Assembly: GCA_016293225.1 (NCBI GenBank)
Contig: JAEDEQ010000020.1
Location: 1 to 23,923, forward strand
From: Clostridiaceae bacterium
GTDB taxonomy: Bacteria; Bacillota; Clostridia; Oscillospirales; Acutalibacteraceae
DNA: 23,923 nt
Direction of reading: 5' to 3'
This document shows positions 22,539-23,923 of this stretch, one piece after another (within the stretch, counting starts at the first letter, position 1; each line of letters opens with the position of its first letter). Position numbers and translations under genes: made by a program. Under the pieces are notes generated by a model. That model had not been told where the DNA came from. It searched no databases and worked only from the letters and a program-made list of their open reading frames with translations.

Positions 22539-23923
22539 ATGAGTGATTTTGAAAAAAGCTATGAAGAAAATCTTGCAATGATAAACCGCACCCTCAGAGT
22601 CGGCGAAAGCTTCGATATCCTTGTCAAGCATATCAAGGCCGGCGGAAAAAGGGTCACGTTCTACTGCATTGACGGCTTTGTAAAAGACGAGATGTTTGAA
22701 AAAATGCTCGAATATATCAGCAAGCTCACCGAAAAGGATATGAAGGACTGCAAAACAGCAAAGGAGCTTCTGGACAGCAAAATAACCTATATTGAATCAA
22801 GCGTTGAACCGAGCCTTGAAACCTTTACGACCTTTGTTCTTTCGGGCGCAATCGGAATGATTGTTGAGGGCTACAGCGAAGCGATAATCATTGACGCGCG
22901 TACCTATCCTGCGCGAAGCGTTCAGGAGCCGGAATCGGATAAGGTGCTGCGCGGCTCTCACGAGGGCTTTGTTGAAACGGTCATTTTCAACACTGCGCTG
23001 ATAAGGCGGAAGATACGCAACCCAAAGCTTAGCTTCAAGGCGTTTCAGGTGGGCAGCGAGTCAAAGACCGATATCGTGGTTTGCTATCTTGAGGACTGCG
23101 TGAACAAAAAGCAGCTTTCGGCAATATGCAAAAAGCTGCGTTCAATTGAGGTGTCAAGCCTGACCATGAGTCAGGAAAGCCTGCGCGAATGTCTTGTTCC
23201 GTCCCAGCCGTGGAACCCGTTTCCAAAGGTTCGCTATACCGAGCGACCGGACGCGGCAGCCGCGTGCATTTACGACGGAAACGTTGTTGTCCTTGCGGAC
23301 GGTTCGCCCTCCGCAATGATACTGCCCACCGGGGTTTTTGATTTCATTCAGGATGTCAATGATTATTACTTTCCGCCGTTTATCGGAACATTTCTGCGGT
23401 ATGTCAGAGGGGCTGTTTTTGCGCTCTCGCTGCTGCTTGTTCCTGCGTGGTATTTGCTGACGCTTTACGGCGAAAGGCTGCCGGAAAGTTTAAAATTCCT
23501 GCTTGTTAAGGAGCCGAACAGCGTTCCGCTCATAGCCCAGCTTCTTGTAATAGAATTTGTTATCGACACGCTGCGGCTTGCCTCGCTGAATACGCCGAGC
23601 GCGTTGAGCAATTCGTTCAGCGTTGTCGGCGCGCTGGTGCTCGGAGAGTTTGCGGTTTCGTCCGGGTGGTTCGTTTCGGAGGTTGTTTTGTTCATGGCGT
23701 TTGCGGCAATCTCAAACTTCACTCAGGCGAGCTATGAGCTTGGCTACGCAATAAAAATTTCAAGAACACTGCTTCTGATACTCACGGCAATTTTCAGATT
23801 CTGGGGCTTTGTTGCCGGCCTTGTAATAATAGTAGTTGTAATCTGCACCACCAAAACCGTTGACGGCTACACCTATCTTTATCCGCTTGTTCCCTTTGAC
23901 GGCAAGGCGCTTTACGGTCTGCT
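22539..23923 (+). CDS. spoVAF: SpoVAF/GerA-family spore membrane protein (partial, runs off the window)
   Basis: The reading frame is open from ATG 22539 to the window end (461 codons, incomplete 3'). The cytoplasmic N-terminal domain (about 1-285) has the GerA/SpoVAF block RGSHEGFVETVIFNTALIRR, and four or five membrane segments follow from about residue 290. DTLRLASLNTPSALSNSFSVVGALVLGEFAV and the SYELGYAIKISR segment are closer to SpoVAF than to GerAA as I know these families. SpoVAF supports germinant receptor signalling or SpoVA channel function in the spore inner membrane. A weak GGTGATTGA site lies before the ATG; 46 nt separate it from the SpoIID-like gene. Confidence 0.8.
   Translation, partial: MSDFEKSYEENLAMINRTLRVGESFDILVKHIKAGGKRVTFYCIDGFVKDEMFEKMLEYISKLTEKDMKDCKTAKELLDSKITYIESSVEPSLETFTTFVLSGAIGMIVEGYSEAIIIDARTYPARSVQEPESDKVLRGSHEGFVETVIFNTALIRRKIRNPKLSFKAFQVGSESKTDIVVCYLEDCVNKKQLSAICKKLRSIEVSSLTMSQESLRECLVPSQPWNPFPKVRYTERPDAAAACIYDGNVVVLADGSPSAMILPTGVFDFIQDVNDYYFPPFIGTFLRYVRGAVFALSLLLVPAWYLLTLYGERLPESLKFLLVKEPNSVPLIAQLLVIEFVIDTLRLASLNTPSALSNSFSVVGALVLGEFAVSSGWFVSEVVLFMAFAAISNFTQASYELGYAIKISRTLLLILTAIFRFWGFVAGLVIIVVVICTTKTVDGYTYLYPLVPFDGKALYGL

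Overview
The window looks like chromosomal DNA of a spore-forming, low-to-mid GC Gram-positive bacterium, most likely a gut-type Clostridia (Oscillospiraceae/Ruminococcaceae-like). The evidence is: strong AGGAGG-type ribosome sites with some TTG starts, an ntp-order V-type ATPase operon, a YlmH S4 protein, and SpoIID-like and SpoVAF/GerA-like sporulation genes. No species can be named from the sequence alone.

Layout. Positions 1-1570 hold a palindromic repeat, a terminator and a minus-strand CNNM/HlyC-type membrane protein with its own consensus promoter. Positions 1909-8076 form a plus-strand five-gene cluster: MBOAT acyltransferase, acyl carrier protein, SLC13/DASS anion transporter, AMP-forming acyl ligase, and a membrane-anchored SGNH/DltD-like protein. 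It has the logic of a dlt operon, but the ligase does not look like DltA and a carboxylate transporter is embedded. I read it as a candidate exported-acylation system with an unknown acyl group.

Positions 8255-19051 carry a V-type ATPase operon in the order H-I-K-E-C-F-A-B-D, the order of the Enterococcus hirae Na+ pump genes. It is led by a membrane-anchored kinase-fold protein whose catalytic HRD is YPN (a predicted pseudokinase) and followed by ylmH. The proteolipid keeps the residues that bind Na+ in NtpK.

Positions 19090-20203 are the most unusual part: two tandem copies of a roughly 416-bp cassette. Each has a consensus promoter, a leader with two CCCTCC/GGAGGG hairpins (one covering the ribosome site), a 34-residue hydrophobic peptide gene, a bidirectional terminator and a perfect-consensus convergent promoter for a roughly 80-nt antisense RNA. 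The 5' end of the sense transcript is complementary to its 3' extension. These are the features expected of a type I toxin-antitoxin module. Copy 2 carries a 282-bp MITE-like insertion in its leader, yet the following 344 bp appear identical to copy 1.

Positions 20301-23923 hold a sporulation cluster behind a sigma-E/K-like promoter: an acidic, low-complexity protein with a beta-sandwich-like C-terminus, a SpoIID-like protein with three peptidoglycan-binding repeats, and a SpoVAF/GerA-family membrane protein that runs off the window end. Unannotated stretches longer than 300 bases are limited to the 1571-1908 divergent promoter region, where nothing beyond the promoters is seen.
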